NCBI GenBank assembly: GCA_002698785.1
Contig: PAAG01000048.1
Span: forward strand, 53,708 to 117,707
Direction: 5' to 3'
DNA length: 64,000 bases
From: Verrucomicrobiales bacterium
GTDB lineage: Bacteria; Verrucomicrobiota; Verrucomicrobiia; Verrucomicrobiales; DEV007
In this document: piece after piece, positions 44,981-53,565 of the stretch
Numbering within the stretch: position 1 is the first letter of the stretch
How the letters are laid out: each line of letters opens with the position of its first letter
Made by a program: the position numbers and the translations under genes
Notes under the pieces: model-generated
The model's input: the letters and a program-made list of their open reading frames with translations, nothing else
Databases searched by the model: none
Told to the model about the DNA's origin: nothing

Positions 44981-45856
44981 ATGATCGGAAAAGTAAAGGC
45001 GGTCCTCCGCAATCTGAAATCGAAGTTTGAGCCCAAGGAGGGCACAAAGGGATACGAGAGGCGTCTGCGTCGGGAGTTGGAGCGAGTATCTCGAACTTTT
45101 GGTGGCAACGATACGCCGGTTCTGATTCAGACCTATGGCAAGGTCGGCTCTACTGCCATTCATGCTGCCATTGGGCGCTTGTCAGGGTTTGGATCGTTCC
45201 AGACTCACTTTATTACAAAGGAGGGGGTGGATGAGGCCAGGGGGATTCATCACGACCATCAACGGGATCCGATTCACCTGAAGGTTGGTGACCGTCTTCG
45301 GGAGGAACTGGAAAATCGTCCTGACAAGCCAGTGAAAGTGATTACGATCGTTCGTGATCCCATCGCACGTGCGGTGTCTAACTTATTCGAGAATCCAAAC
45401 CTTCTCCCGGAAGAAGTGGTCTTGAAGCAGTTGCCGCTTGAGGAGGTGGTTGCGCTCGCTGCTGAGCAGGTGACAGCAAGCATGGCTTACACTGAGAAAT
45501 GGTTTGATCGTGAGTTAAATGGTTTGTTGGGCTTTGATTTGTTTGAGCATCCTTTTGACAAGGAGGTTGGTTTTTCGATTTTCGAATCGGGTCGCTATCA
45601 GTTGCTCGCCGGTAAACTTGAGCTTCTGGCGAAAAATGGAGAGGCATCTCTCGGGAAGTTCCTCGAATTGGGGCATGATTTGCCGATTGAACGTCGTCGT
45701 TCACGTTCGGCGACAGGCGAGGCGTCTCTCTACGATCAGGTCCGGGAGAAGTTGATCTTACCTGTGGAACTTCTCGATGAAGTGTATGGCAGTCGTGTTT
45801 GCCAATATTTCTACACCGATGAAGAGATAGCCAAGTTTCGGAAGAACTGGGAGTGA
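44981..45856 (+). CDS. Capsular polysaccharide synthesis / sulfotransferase-like protein
   Basis: A 291-residue protein resembling the putative capsular polysaccharide synthesis family, which shares the P-loop sulfotransferase fold. The 5' loop is LIQTYGKVGSTAIHAAI (about 48-64) and the 3'-phosphate block is VITIVRDPIARAVSNLFEN (about 123-141). The N-terminus is basic and the middle is charged. Together with the preceding gene it suggests two sulfation events or two acceptors. PAPS use is inferred from the fold. Confidence 0.78.
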   Translation: MIGKVKAVLRNLKSKFEPKEGTKGYERRLRRELERVSRTFGGNDTPVLIQTYGKVGSTAIHAAIGRLSGFGSFQTHFITKEGVDEARGIHHDHQRDPIHLKVGDRLREELENRPDKPVKVITIVRDPIARAVSNLFENPNLLPEEVVLKQLPLEEVVALAAEQVTASMAYTEKWFDRELNGLLGFDLFEHPFDKEVGFSIFESGRYQLLAGKLELLAKNGEASLGKFLELGHDLPIERRRSRSATGEASLYDQVREKLILPVELLDEVYGSRVCQYFYTDEEIAKFRKNWE

Positions 45857-45879
45857 AGTTCTTCCGGTGATGTCACGGA

Positions 45880-46770
45880 ATGATCGTTCACGTAGTAGTT
45901 CCCACATTTCGAGAGACTGATCTGGTTTCCGAGTTTCTGAACAGTTGGGAGAAGGTCGATGATCGCGCTATTCGAGTCTATGTGGTAAACGGAAATCCAG
46001 GTGATGAGACAAGCGATCTCATCCAAAGTTGGTCGGGTAAAGCCGATGTCCAGGAAATCTGCGGAAGTCCTGTCCTTTATTGGACAGGACTTGTTTGTTT
46101 GGGGCTACGGAAGGTTGCAGAGGAAGCTTCGAGCGATGACCTGTTTGTGCTTTCGAATATTGACGTGCGTTTTGACGGGGATCCTATTGCTGCTTTACGA
46201 AAGCGGTTCGACAGTTTTGATGGGAAGCAGGTCACGGTTCCTGTCGTTGGTGGAGGTGGAAAGGTACTGTCCGCTGGGGTTGTGGTGCGATCTTGGGCGC
46301 TTTCCCGGAATCGCCATTTGTTCGATGGGATTGCCGAGGAGGAATTGCCGAAGTCTGAGAGTCTGGGTGCTACCTACCTCCCGACTCGTTTCCTCGTTTG
46401 TTCTGTTTCGGCATTGAAGAAAGGGCTGTTTCCAGCCGAGGAGGCCTTGCCTCATTACACGGCCGATTACGAATATACCAATCGGCTTCGGTTGAGTGGA
46501 TACGAGCCTGTTATTTATACAGGGGTTCGAGTGCGGATTAGTGAAGAGAATACCGGGTTCGATACGTACCTTCTCAAGACTTCTCTATGGTCTCGCTTGA
46601 AGCGAATTAACGACATTAAGTGCGCCTACAATTTTTGCTTTCGTTATCGATTTGTCAGGCTCACCTATCCGTTGAAAACTCAGGTTCCCGGGATGGTCAC
46701 CCATTTTGCGAAGATCTTTGTCGAGATCCTGTTCGGGGGGAAACAGATCGACCGCTTCCGTAGCCGCTAG
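45880..46770 (+). CDS. GT2-like glycosyltransferase
   Basis: A 296-residue GT-A protein: VHVVVPTFRETDLVSEFLNSW, YVVNGNPGDETSDLI, LFVLSNIDVRFDGDP in place of the usual DxD, and a C-terminal PHYTADYEYTNRLRLSGYEPV block that resembles the acceptor side of rhamnosyl-type GT2 enzymes. The N-I-D-V stretch is an unusual metal site. Donor unknown. Confidence 0.85.
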   Translation: MIVHVVVPTFRETDLVSEFLNSWEKVDDRAIRVYVVNGNPGDETSDLIQSWSGKADVQEICGSPVLYWTGLVCLGLRKVAEEASSDDLFVLSNIDVRFDGDPIAALRKRFDSFDGKQVTVPVVGGGGKVLSAGVVVRSWALSRNRHLFDGIAEEELPKSESLGATYLPTRFLVCSVSALKKGLFPAEEALPHYTADYEYTNRLRLSGYEPVIYTGVRVRISEENTGFDTYLLKTSLWSRLKRINDIKCAYNFCFRYRFVRLTYPLKTQVPGMVTHFAKIFVEILFGGKQIDRFRSR

Positions 46771-46777
46771 TTGTTCC

Positions 46778-47548
46778 ATGTCAGAGAAACAGCCAACCGT
46801 TTCCATCATTATTCCCTGTTACAATTGTGAGCAGTTTGTGGGGGAGACAATGGACGCAGTTCTTGCGCAGACCTATTCTGATTGGGAGTGTATCTTGATT
46901 GACGATGCGTCGACCGATGGAAGCGCGGACGTGATCCGTGAGTATGCGGCTCGTGACGAAAGGTTTCGACCCGTTTTACTTGAACGAAATGTGGGGGCGG
47001 CAGGCGCGAGGAATGCTGGTTTAGACACTGTAAGAGGGCGCTACATTGCCTTTCTCGATTCAGATGATTTCTGGGTTCCGGAAAAACTGGAAAAGCAGAT
47101 TTCATTTATCGAGGAAACCGGGGCGCCTATTGTTCATTCCTCTTACCGTTTCGTGGATGAAGATGGGGAGTTTCTTCCAGGGGGAGTGAAAGCAACCGAC
47201 CGAGTCGATTTGCGCCTCTACATGCGAAACACCGAAATCGGCATGTCCACGAGCTTGGTCGACGGGCAGCAAACGGGAGAGTTTCGGTTGCGCGATATAC
47301 GACTGTGTCAGGATACGAATCTGTGGCTGGAGCTGCTAAGCAGGGGATTCGTCTCGCGGGGGATTGAAGAAGTCCTCGTTCACTACCGTGTGAGAGAGGG
47401 ACAGATCAGTGGTTCGAAGTTTGGAATGGCGAAGCAGGTCTTCCTACTGTGGATGGGTATCAAGCAAGTGAGTCTCCCCATGCGACTGTTTTCTTTTGCT
47501 AGCTATGCGGTAAACGGATTTCGAAAGAGAATGCAGACACCGGATTGA
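46778..47548 (+). CDS. GT2-family glycosyltransferase
   Basis: A 256-residue GT-A transferase: VSIIIPCYNCEQFVGETMDAVLAQ, CILIDDASTDGSADVI, VGAAGARNAGLDTVRGRYIAFLDSDDFWVPEKLEKQ with the SDD metal motif, and a C-terminal CQDTNLWLELLSRGF block. The frame is open upstream into the previous gene, but ATG at 46778 gives the standard N-terminus. The next start follows the stop directly. Confidence 0.92.
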   Translation: MSEKQPTVSIIIPCYNCEQFVGETMDAVLAQTYSDWECILIDDASTDGSADVIREYAARDERFRPVLLERNVGAAGARNAGLDTVRGRYIAFLDSDDFWVPEKLEKQISFIEETGAPIVHSSYRFVDEDGEFLPGGVKATDRVDLRLYMRNTEIGMSTSLVDGQQTGEFRLRDIRLCQDTNLWLELLSRGFVSRGIEEVLVHYRVREGQISGSKFGMAKQVFLLWMGIKQVSLPMRLFSFASYAVNGFRKRMQTPD

Positions 47549-48478
47549 ATGAATGTTCTTGTAACGGGCGCGAATGGTTTTGTCGGGCGGCATGTGGTTG
47601 CCAGCTTATTGTCTGCCGGACACTCGGTGTCGGGCGTTGTGCGAAGAGAGTTTGATGGGTTTGATCCCGATTGCCATGTCATTGATGAAGACGGATCGAG
47701 TTTCCAGGAATTAGTGGTGGGAAAAGATGCGGTGGTTCACACGGCAGGTGTGGCTCACCGAACTTACGGATCTGTTGAAGAACTACGGTCTGCGTTTCAT
47801 ATGGGAAACGTTGAACAGACTCGTTTGCTTTGTGATGCTGTCAGTAGGGCCGGGGTTGAGGTTTTGATTCACATCAGCAGCATTGCCGCGGCAGGGCGTC
47901 CAGGAAGTTTTGGGAACGGGGTTGTTTTGTCGGAGGATGTCGAGACCGGCATGTACAACGATTACGGTCAATCAAAGAGAGACGCAGAAGCGTTTGTCTC
48001 GCAATTGGCAGATGTAGGAAAGGTGGGAATCAACCTGCGACCAGCTTTAATCTATGGTCCAGGCGCTCGCGGAAACTGGCCGAAATTGTTGTCTCTCGCA
48101 AGGAAGCCTTTCCCGTTACCTTTTGGCTCGGTAGACAATCAAAGGTCCTACCTTGGGGTAGAAAACCTCACTGGACTTATTCAAACGATCCTGGAGAGCG
48201 AACTGAGCGTTTCCCTTAGTGGGAACTACCATGTTGCAGATGATGAATTGGTGTCCCTACGCGAAATCGTGGGGGCTTTGCGTGCCAAACTAGGACGATC
48301 GCCAGGTCTGATGCCATTTCCCCCCGCTTTTCTCGCTTTTTGCCTGAAGGCTCTTGGTCGTGAGGGTATGGCAGAGGGACTTTTCGGTGACTTGATTCTG
48401 GATACGAGCAAGGTTAAGAAGACATTTGCGTGGAAACCGATCTGGACCACGCTGGATGGGATGGCCCGCAGTCTGTGA
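47549..48478 (+). CDS. NAD-dependent sugar epimerase/dehydratase
   Basis: A 309-residue extended SDR protein: VLVTGANGFVGRHVV, HTAGVAHRT, LIHISSIAAAG (catalytic Ser) and YGQSKRDAEAFV (Tyr-x3-Lys), then YGPGARGNWPKLL. Genes of this type commonly sit next to the initiating sugar transferase in O-antigen loci, where they act on UDP-HexNAc (WbpV/WbtF-like). That is also the arrangement here. The exact epimerisation cannot be told. Confidence 0.88.
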   Translation: MNVLVTGANGFVGRHVVASLLSAGHSVSGVVRREFDGFDPDCHVIDEDGSSFQELVVGKDAVVHTAGVAHRTYGSVEELRSAFHMGNVEQTRLLCDAVSRAGVEVLIHISSIAAAGRPGSFGNGVVLSEDVETGMYNDYGQSKRDAEAFVSQLADVGKVGINLRPALIYGPGARGNWPKLLSLARKPFPLPFGSVDNQRSYLGVENLTGLIQTILESELSVSLSGNYHVADDELVSLREIVGALRAKLGRSPGLMPFPPAFLAFCLKALGREGMAEGLFGDLILDTSKVKKTFAWKPIWTTLDGMARSL

Positions 48479-48501
48479 CGGCGGGCATTTTTTCGTCTTC
48501 T

Positions 48502-49059
48502 ATGAAGAGAGTTTTTGAAAGTATGGTCGCTTTAGTCGGGCTGATTTGTGCGCTGCCCTTCTTTATCGTCCTCATTCCACTGATCCGGCTGACTTCCTCT
48601 GGAAAGGCGATTTTCGCCCAGGAAAGAGTTGGGAAAGGGAAAGAGGTCTTCACCTGCTACAAGCTGCGCACAATGGCTAAAGATACGAAACAGGCTGGAA
48701 CTCATGAGGTTAGCTCTTCTTCAGTGACTCCTGTGGGTTCGGTGCTGCGAAAGTTGAAGCTCGATGAGTTGCCCCAACTCTGGAATGTGTTCGTAGGAGA
48801 TATGAGCTTTGTCGGGCCTCGTCCGTGCCTTCCTGTCCAAACGGAGTTGATTGAGGAGAGGGAGAAACGTGGAGTATATGAGATTTTGCCAGGAATAACA
48901 GGGCTTGGCCAAGTTCGGGGCATCGATATGTCTGATCCGGTGAGGCTTGCGGAGTGCGATGCTGAGTATGTGCGCAGCCGATCGTTAGTTGCTGACTTAA
49001 AGCTACTTTGGCTTACCGTATGGGGTGCCGGTAGAGGTGATCGAGTAAAAGTTGCGTAA
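48502..49059 (+). CDS. Initiating phosphoglycosyl transferase (bacterial sugar transferase)
   Basis: A 185-residue monotopic enzyme that moves a sugar-1-phosphate from a UDP-sugar to undecaprenyl phosphate, starting the glycan. One N-terminal re-entrant helix (MVALVGLICALPFFIVLIPLI), then FAQERVGKGKEVFTCYKLRTM, and KLDELPQLWNVFVGDMSFVGPRP with the essential Asp-Glu pair. Size matches the PglC-type catalytic core, without the extra membrane domain of WbaP. The ATG at 48502 is preferred although the frame extends upstream into the epimerase gene. Its stop overlaps the next start (TAATG). Confidence 0.92.
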   Translation: MKRVFESMVALVGLICALPFFIVLIPLIRLTSSGKAIFAQERVGKGKEVFTCYKLRTMAKDTKQAGTHEVSSSSVTPVGSVLRKLKLDELPQLWNVFVGDMSFVGPRPCLPVQTELIEEREKRGVYEILPGITGLGQVRGIDMSDPVRLAECDAEYVRSRSLVADLKLLWLTVWGAGRGDRVKVA

Positions 49060-50966
49060 TGTTTCGAATGCGTTGGCTGGAAAGGTTCTTTAAGGAAAAC
49101 TTCGTTTTCCGACGGATTCTTGCGGTCATTTTTCACGTTGTGGGGATCTTTGGGGCTTACTATCTCGCCTTTCTGATTCGCTTTGATTTCAACGCGGAGG
49201 ATTACCGATGGGAGGTTTTCTGGGAAACCCTTCCCTGGCTCATGTTCAGTTATTTCGCCTGTATCACAGCGTTCCAGTTATACCGGGGCCTCTGGCGGTT
49301 TTTCACCCTGAGAGACTGCATCATTACTACGATTGCATTTCTTGCAGGGACAGTGGTCTCAGCAGGGGCGATTTATCTTTCCAACGGATGGAGCTTTTCC
49401 GGGTATCCGCGTTCTGTCCTGATCATTACGGGAATGCTCCTGCTCTTTTGGGAGATCGGAGGCAGGGGGTTGGTTCGGTTGGTTCGAGAATCGCGGTATC
49501 AGAGAAAGGGGCGGAAAGTTGCTTCGAAACGCCTTCTCCTGATTGGTGATGCTGAGGAAGCGGACGCGCTGCTGCGAGGAGTTCAAAAGCATGCGGGCGA
49601 ACTTGGCAGGGTCGTCGGGATTATTTCAGGAAAGAAACACCACCATGGATCCCAACTGCGAGGTGTTCCGATTTTCGGTGGGGTGGAAGAGGTTGCGGAC
49701 CATGTGGAGAGTCTTCGAATTTCCACCTTATTGTTTCTTCCTCCCTTCACTGCTCCGGCTCGAATTCGGAGTGTGGTCGATGCGATTTCAGAGCGGGAGT
49801 TATCCTGCGATTATCATGTTATTCCATCGATGGATGAACTGGCCTCGGGCAAAGTCGATGTGAGTGGAATTCGGCGGGTGGCGATCGAGGATCTTCTTTA
49901 TCGGGTTCCTTATGAAATCGCTTTTGACCAACTCGTCGGTGCGATTGGAGGTAGAAGGGTCCTCGTTTCTGGAGCTGGTGGAAGTATTGGCTCTGAGATC
50001 TGTCGTCAGTTGATTAAGTTTCTCCCGGAGGTTCTCGTTCTCTATGAAATCAGTGAGTTTCATCTCTTTCAGATTGAGAGAGAGTTGGCTCCATTGGCAA
50101 AAGAAGCGGGAGTTCGGTTGATCGCGTGTGCTGGCGACGTACGCCGTGCGGAACAACTGAGAGCGGCTATCCACGCCGCAGACGGAATTGATCTTTTTTA
50201 TCACGCTGCTGCATATAAGCATGTCGATCTGATGGAGCGAAATCCGGTTGCGTGTTTCCAGAATAACGTAGTGGGCAGTCAGGTTGCAGCAACTGTTGCT
50301 GAGGAGGAAGGGGTAAAAGATTTCGTTCTTATTTCTACGGACAAAGCAGTAAGGCCAACCAGCCTCATGGGAGCAAGTAAGCGTCTCGCCGAGCGTATTA
50401 TGATCGAGAGGCCGCAGTGCGGGACGTCCTTTAAAGCCGTTAGATTTGGTAATGTGCTAGGTAGTAATGGGAGCGTAGTTCCCATTTTTCGTGAGCAGAT
50501 TGAGAGAGGCGGACCGGTGACTGTTACCAGTGCGGAGGTGACCCGGTATTTTATGACTATTTCAGAAGCGGTCGAGCTTGTGCTTGCTGCCGGATCTGTT
50601 CCTGATGATCGAAGAATTTTCGTGCTGGAAATGGGGGAAGCAGTAAAGATCGACGCCATGGCCCGTCGGATGATCGAACTCTCTGGCTTGAAGCCTGATG
50701 TCGATATTCCAGTTGTTTACACCGGTTTGAAGCCTGGAGAAAAGGAGTATGAGGAACTTCTCACTGACGATGAGAATGTCGTTCGTACTGATCTGGATAG
50801 AATCTGGGTGGTGCAGAAAGAAAGTTCCGAACAAATAGAGCCCGTCAACCTCGGGCGCATTCTCGAACTCATTGATGATGGGGATGAGGAAGGGTTGCGG
50901 AAGTATGCGCACAACCTTATTCCGGGTTCAAAACTTTTAGAAAAAGTAGAAGCCGTCTTGAACTGA
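49059..50966 (+). CDS. UDP-HexNAc 4,6-dehydratase, membrane-bound (CapD/WbpM-like)
   Basis: A 635-residue protein with four N-terminal membrane helices (about 15-130), a small Rossmann domain (KRLLLIGDAEEADALL) and the large SDR domain with GAGGSIG at 305-311. The active site reads STDKAVRPTSLMGASKR: the usual Tyr-x3-Lys is Met437-x3-Lys441, as is normal for WbpM/PglF-type inverting or retaining dehydratases. It turns UDP-GlcNAc into a 4-keto-6-deoxy sugar, which could feed the DegT aminotransferase at the start of the locus or the initiating transferase. Confidence 0.93.
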   Translation: MFRMRWLERFFKENFVFRRILAVIFHVVGIFGAYYLAFLIRFDFNAEDYRWEVFWETLPWLMFSYFACITAFQLYRGLWRFFTLRDCIITTIAFLAGTVVSAGAIYLSNGWSFSGYPRSVLIITGMLLLFWEIGGRGLVRLVRESRYQRKGRKVASKRLLLIGDAEEADALLRGVQKHAGELGRVVGIISGKKHHHGSQLRGVPIFGGVEEVADHVESLRISTLLFLPPFTAPARIRSVVDAISERELSCDYHVIPSMDELASGKVDVSGIRRVAIEDLLYRVPYEIAFDQLVGAIGGRRVLVSGAGGSIGSEICRQLIKFLPEVLVLYEISEFHLFQIERELAPLAKEAGVRLIACAGDVRRAEQLRAAIHAADGIDLFYHAAAYKHVDLMERNPVACFQNNVVGSQVAATVAEEEGVKDFVLISTDKAVRPTSLMGASKRLAERIMIERPQCGTSFKAVRFGNVLGSNGSVVPIFREQIERGGPVTVTSAEVTRYFMTISEAVELVLAAGSVPDDRRIFVLEMGEAVKIDAMARRMIELSGLKPDVDIPVVYTGLKPGEKEYEELLTDDENVVRTDLDRIWVVQKESSEQIEPVNLGRILELIDDGDEEGLRKYAHNLIPGSKLLEKVEAVLN

Positions 50967-50973
50967 TAAGTAT

Positions 50974-52248
50974 ATGTCAGGATCGATTTTCCAACGATTT
51001 CGTAGTGTTTCAGCAGCCGCAGTTTTTGCGGCTGCTCTCTTTTTACTCCTTCTCGGTTTGTTCTTTGGCAATGCCTGCATTGCTGCCGGGCATGTAGTGG
51101 CTATTGCGGCATTGGTCATGATTTATCGTGAAAAGGGGAAGGATGCCTTGATTTGGAAAGGGCTGCGGCCCAGTGCGAAGTGGCTGATGCTCTTTGTCAC
51201 CGTTGCTGCGGTTTCGATCTTCGTGAATTGGCAGATTATTCCGGAGCCGTTCGATCATTTGAAGAAGCTCCGATACTTTCTGATTTTCCTCGGGTTTCTG
51301 CTGATGCCTTCTCTGTTTGAGCAGGTGTATCATCGAATCGATAAACGGAATTGGTTGGTCTTGGCCTGGGTGATTCCACTGGCCCTTGCTGTAATACTTG
51401 GATTTGTTGGATTCTGGACAGGATCGCATCCCATTAGAAAAAACGTAATCGACATTGAGCGCGTTTCCGGATTGTACGGGCAGGTAATGACGTTCGCATA
51501 CACTCTGCAGTTCTCGGTTATCGCTTTGGCTTCCTTTCTGGTGAGTCCGACAATTTGGAAGAGAATCTCCAGAGTTCCTTTCTTTGTAGTCGTGGTGGCG
51601 CTGCTCGTTGCGGGAGCAGCTTTGTATTTCAGCTACACTCGAGGGGCAATGCTGGGAGTCGTAGTAGGATTTACTGTCTTCGCTATGATGAAGTCCAGGT
51701 GGCTGATTCTCCTTGTTGTATTGGTGGGAATGGCAGGGGGTGCTTACGCTTACAAGGAGCGGGCACGATATTTTAAGTTCGAATCGTCGATCCGGTTATC
51801 ACAATGGAAAACGGCATCTCTTGGATTTCTGGAGCGTCCTGTTTTCGGGTTTGGGTTTCACAACTTCGAGCATCACTGTGTGGAGCTGAAGAAAAAATAC
51901 GGTTTCGAGAAGGACAAGAAGGAGCGCATTAACAAGAAGCGAGTCTGGTCGTACTTCGAAGGGCACGCACACAACAATTTTCTAGAAGCCTTCGTGTCGA
52001 CAGGATTTCTGGGGGGGATTGCGCTTCTGGGATTCTGCTATTGCTGGATTCGTGAAGCGTGGAAAAGTGGATACGCGGTCTATTTCGTCCCGCTGATATC
52101 TGCGTTCCTGGTATCCGGTTTTTTCGAGAATACCTTTTTTGATTCTGAGGTCCTCAACTGCATCCTCCTGATCTATCTGTTCACACAAATGGTGTTGGAT
52201 TGGGAGAAAGGAAGGCTTGATGAAGCGTCACCGAAGCCTCTTTCTTAG
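50974..52248 (+). CDS. O-antigen ligase/polymerase family membrane protein (first copy)
   Basis: A 424-residue polytopic protein with about eleven helices and the Wzy_C/WaaL signature. The central block YFSYTRGAMLGVVVGF and the periplasmic loop IRLSQWKTASLGFLERPVFGFGFHNFE lead to HAHNNFLEAFVSTGFLG, where the His is part of the family active site. It may ligate finished polymer to lipid A-core or polymerise repeat units; the two cannot be told apart by sequence. An immediate paralogue follows. Confidence 0.87.
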   Translation: MSGSIFQRFRSVSAAAVFAAALFLLLLGLFFGNACIAAGHVVAIAALVMIYREKGKDALIWKGLRPSAKWLMLFVTVAAVSIFVNWQIIPEPFDHLKKLRYFLIFLGFLLMPSLFEQVYHRIDKRNWLVLAWVIPLALAVILGFVGFWTGSHPIRKNVIDIERVSGLYGQVMTFAYTLQFSVIALASFLVSPTIWKRISRVPFFVVVVALLVAGAALYFSYTRGAMLGVVVGFTVFAMMKSRWLILLVVLVGMAGGAYAYKERARYFKFESSIRLSQWKTASLGFLERPVFGFGFHNFEHHCVELKKKYGFEKDKKERINKKRVWSYFEGHAHNNFLEAFVSTGFLGGIALLGFCYCWIREAWKSGYAVYFVPLISAFLVSGFFENTFFDSEVLNCILLIYLFTQMVLDWEKGRLDEASPKPLS

Positions 52249-52260
52249 GGGAAAGAAATC

Positions 52261-53565
52261 ATGACTGGACTACGCCTGTCCTGGAGAAAGTTGTGCTATC
52301 CGCCCGACTATTTCGGTATTGCATTGTTCCTGCTCGTCGTCGGACTGTTCTTTGGGGCGAAGGCGATTTCTTCGGGCCATGTTTTTGCTATCCTCACGTT
52401 CTTGCTAGTTTTGCTGAACCTGAGGAAGTGGCCTTGCGAGTGGAGGCACCTTCGGTGGAGTTCTTGGTGTTTGTTGGCGTTTCTGTTCTTGTGTGCCCTG
52501 TCGGTTTTCGTCAATTGGGAGATCGCTGATTATCAGGGGGCGCTGCTGAAAAAGCTTAGATATCCTGCGATCTTTCTATTCTTCTTACTCTTTCCATCTC
52601 TACATCATCGAATTTTCGAGGAGATTAAGAAACGCGACTGGCTCATGCTGGGGTGGGTTCTCCCGATGATAATTGCAATCTTTCTGGGTGGGGTAGGTAT
52701 GTTCACAGGGAAGCATCCTCTGCGAGGAACGGAGGTCGTAGACATGGATAGGCTTTCCGGGGTTTATGGGCAGGTGATGACGTTCGCGAACACACTGCAG
52801 TTTTCTGTCATCGCTCTTGTAATGCTGACAACGTCCTATTTCCTCTGCAAGAAATTATCGAGGACTCCATGGTGGCTGCTGGTCCTTGCTTTGTTTCTGG
52901 GGGCCGCAGGGCTCTATCTCAGCTACACGCGGGGTGCCATGTTGGCATGTGCTGCGGGAATGATTGTCTATGCGGCAATGCACTCCAGGTCATTCCTGTT
53001 TTGGATGGTTGTGATTGGTCTCGCGGCGACTGGCATAGCATTCAAGGAGGGTGCCAGGTACTCTGATTCGGAATCATCGCTTCGGGTGAGTCAGTGGAAG
53101 ACTGCCTCGCTTGCGTTTCTCGAAAGGCCTATCAGAGGCTACGGATACGGAAACTTTGAGCTTCAATGTATCGAGTTGAAAAAGAAGTTCGGAATCGAAA
53201 CGGATCTGCAGCCGGGGCAGCGGGGTGCAACCGAACTAACGTACTTTCAAAGCCATGCGCACAACAACTACTTGGAGGCTTTTGTTGCGACCGGCATTTT
53301 CGGAGGAGTGGCTTTTCTTGGGTTCTGCTTTTTCTGGATGCGTGAAGCGATGAAAAGCAGGTATGCCCTCTATTTCGTCCCACTGATCGTGGCGTTTCTC
53401 ATCTCGGGCTTTTTTGAGAATACATTTTTTGACGGAGAGGTGCTAAACGCTATCCTCCTCATCTATCTGTTCTCCCAGATGGTCTTCAATCTGGAAGAAC
53501 AGATTGGGTTCAATCACTCGGAAGCTTCCGGGGCAGGTTCGGGCTTAACCACTACAGAGACCTGA
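52261..53565 (+). CDS. O-antigen ligase/polymerase family membrane protein (second copy)
   Basis: A 434-residue paralogue of the preceding gene, 12 bp downstream. It keeps the same blocks: YLSYTRGAMLACAAGM, LRVSQWKTASLAFLERPIRGYGYGNFE and HAHNNYLEAFVATGIFGG. Similarity runs the whole length, so this is a tandem duplication. Its last 52 bases overlap the 3' end of the M16 peptidase gene on the other strand. Two copies may attach polymer to two acceptors, or one may polymerise and the other ligate. Confidence 0.87.
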   Translation: MTGLRLSWRKLCYPPDYFGIALFLLVVGLFFGAKAISSGHVFAILTFLLVLLNLRKWPCEWRHLRWSSWCLLAFLFLCALSVFVNWEIADYQGALLKKLRYPAIFLFFLLFPSLHHRIFEEIKKRDWLMLGWVLPMIIAIFLGGVGMFTGKHPLRGTEVVDMDRLSGVYGQVMTFANTLQFSVIALVMLTTSYFLCKKLSRTPWWLLVLALFLGAAGLYLSYTRGAMLACAAGMIVYAAMHSRSFLFWMVVIGLAATGIAFKEGARYSDSESSLRVSQWKTASLAFLERPIRGYGYGNFELQCIELKKKFGIETDLQPGQRGATELTYFQSHAHNNYLEAFVATGIFGGVAFLGFCFFWMREAMKSRYALYFVPLIVAFLISGFFENTFFDGEVLNAILLIYLFSQMVFNLEEQIGFNHSEASGAGSGLTTTET

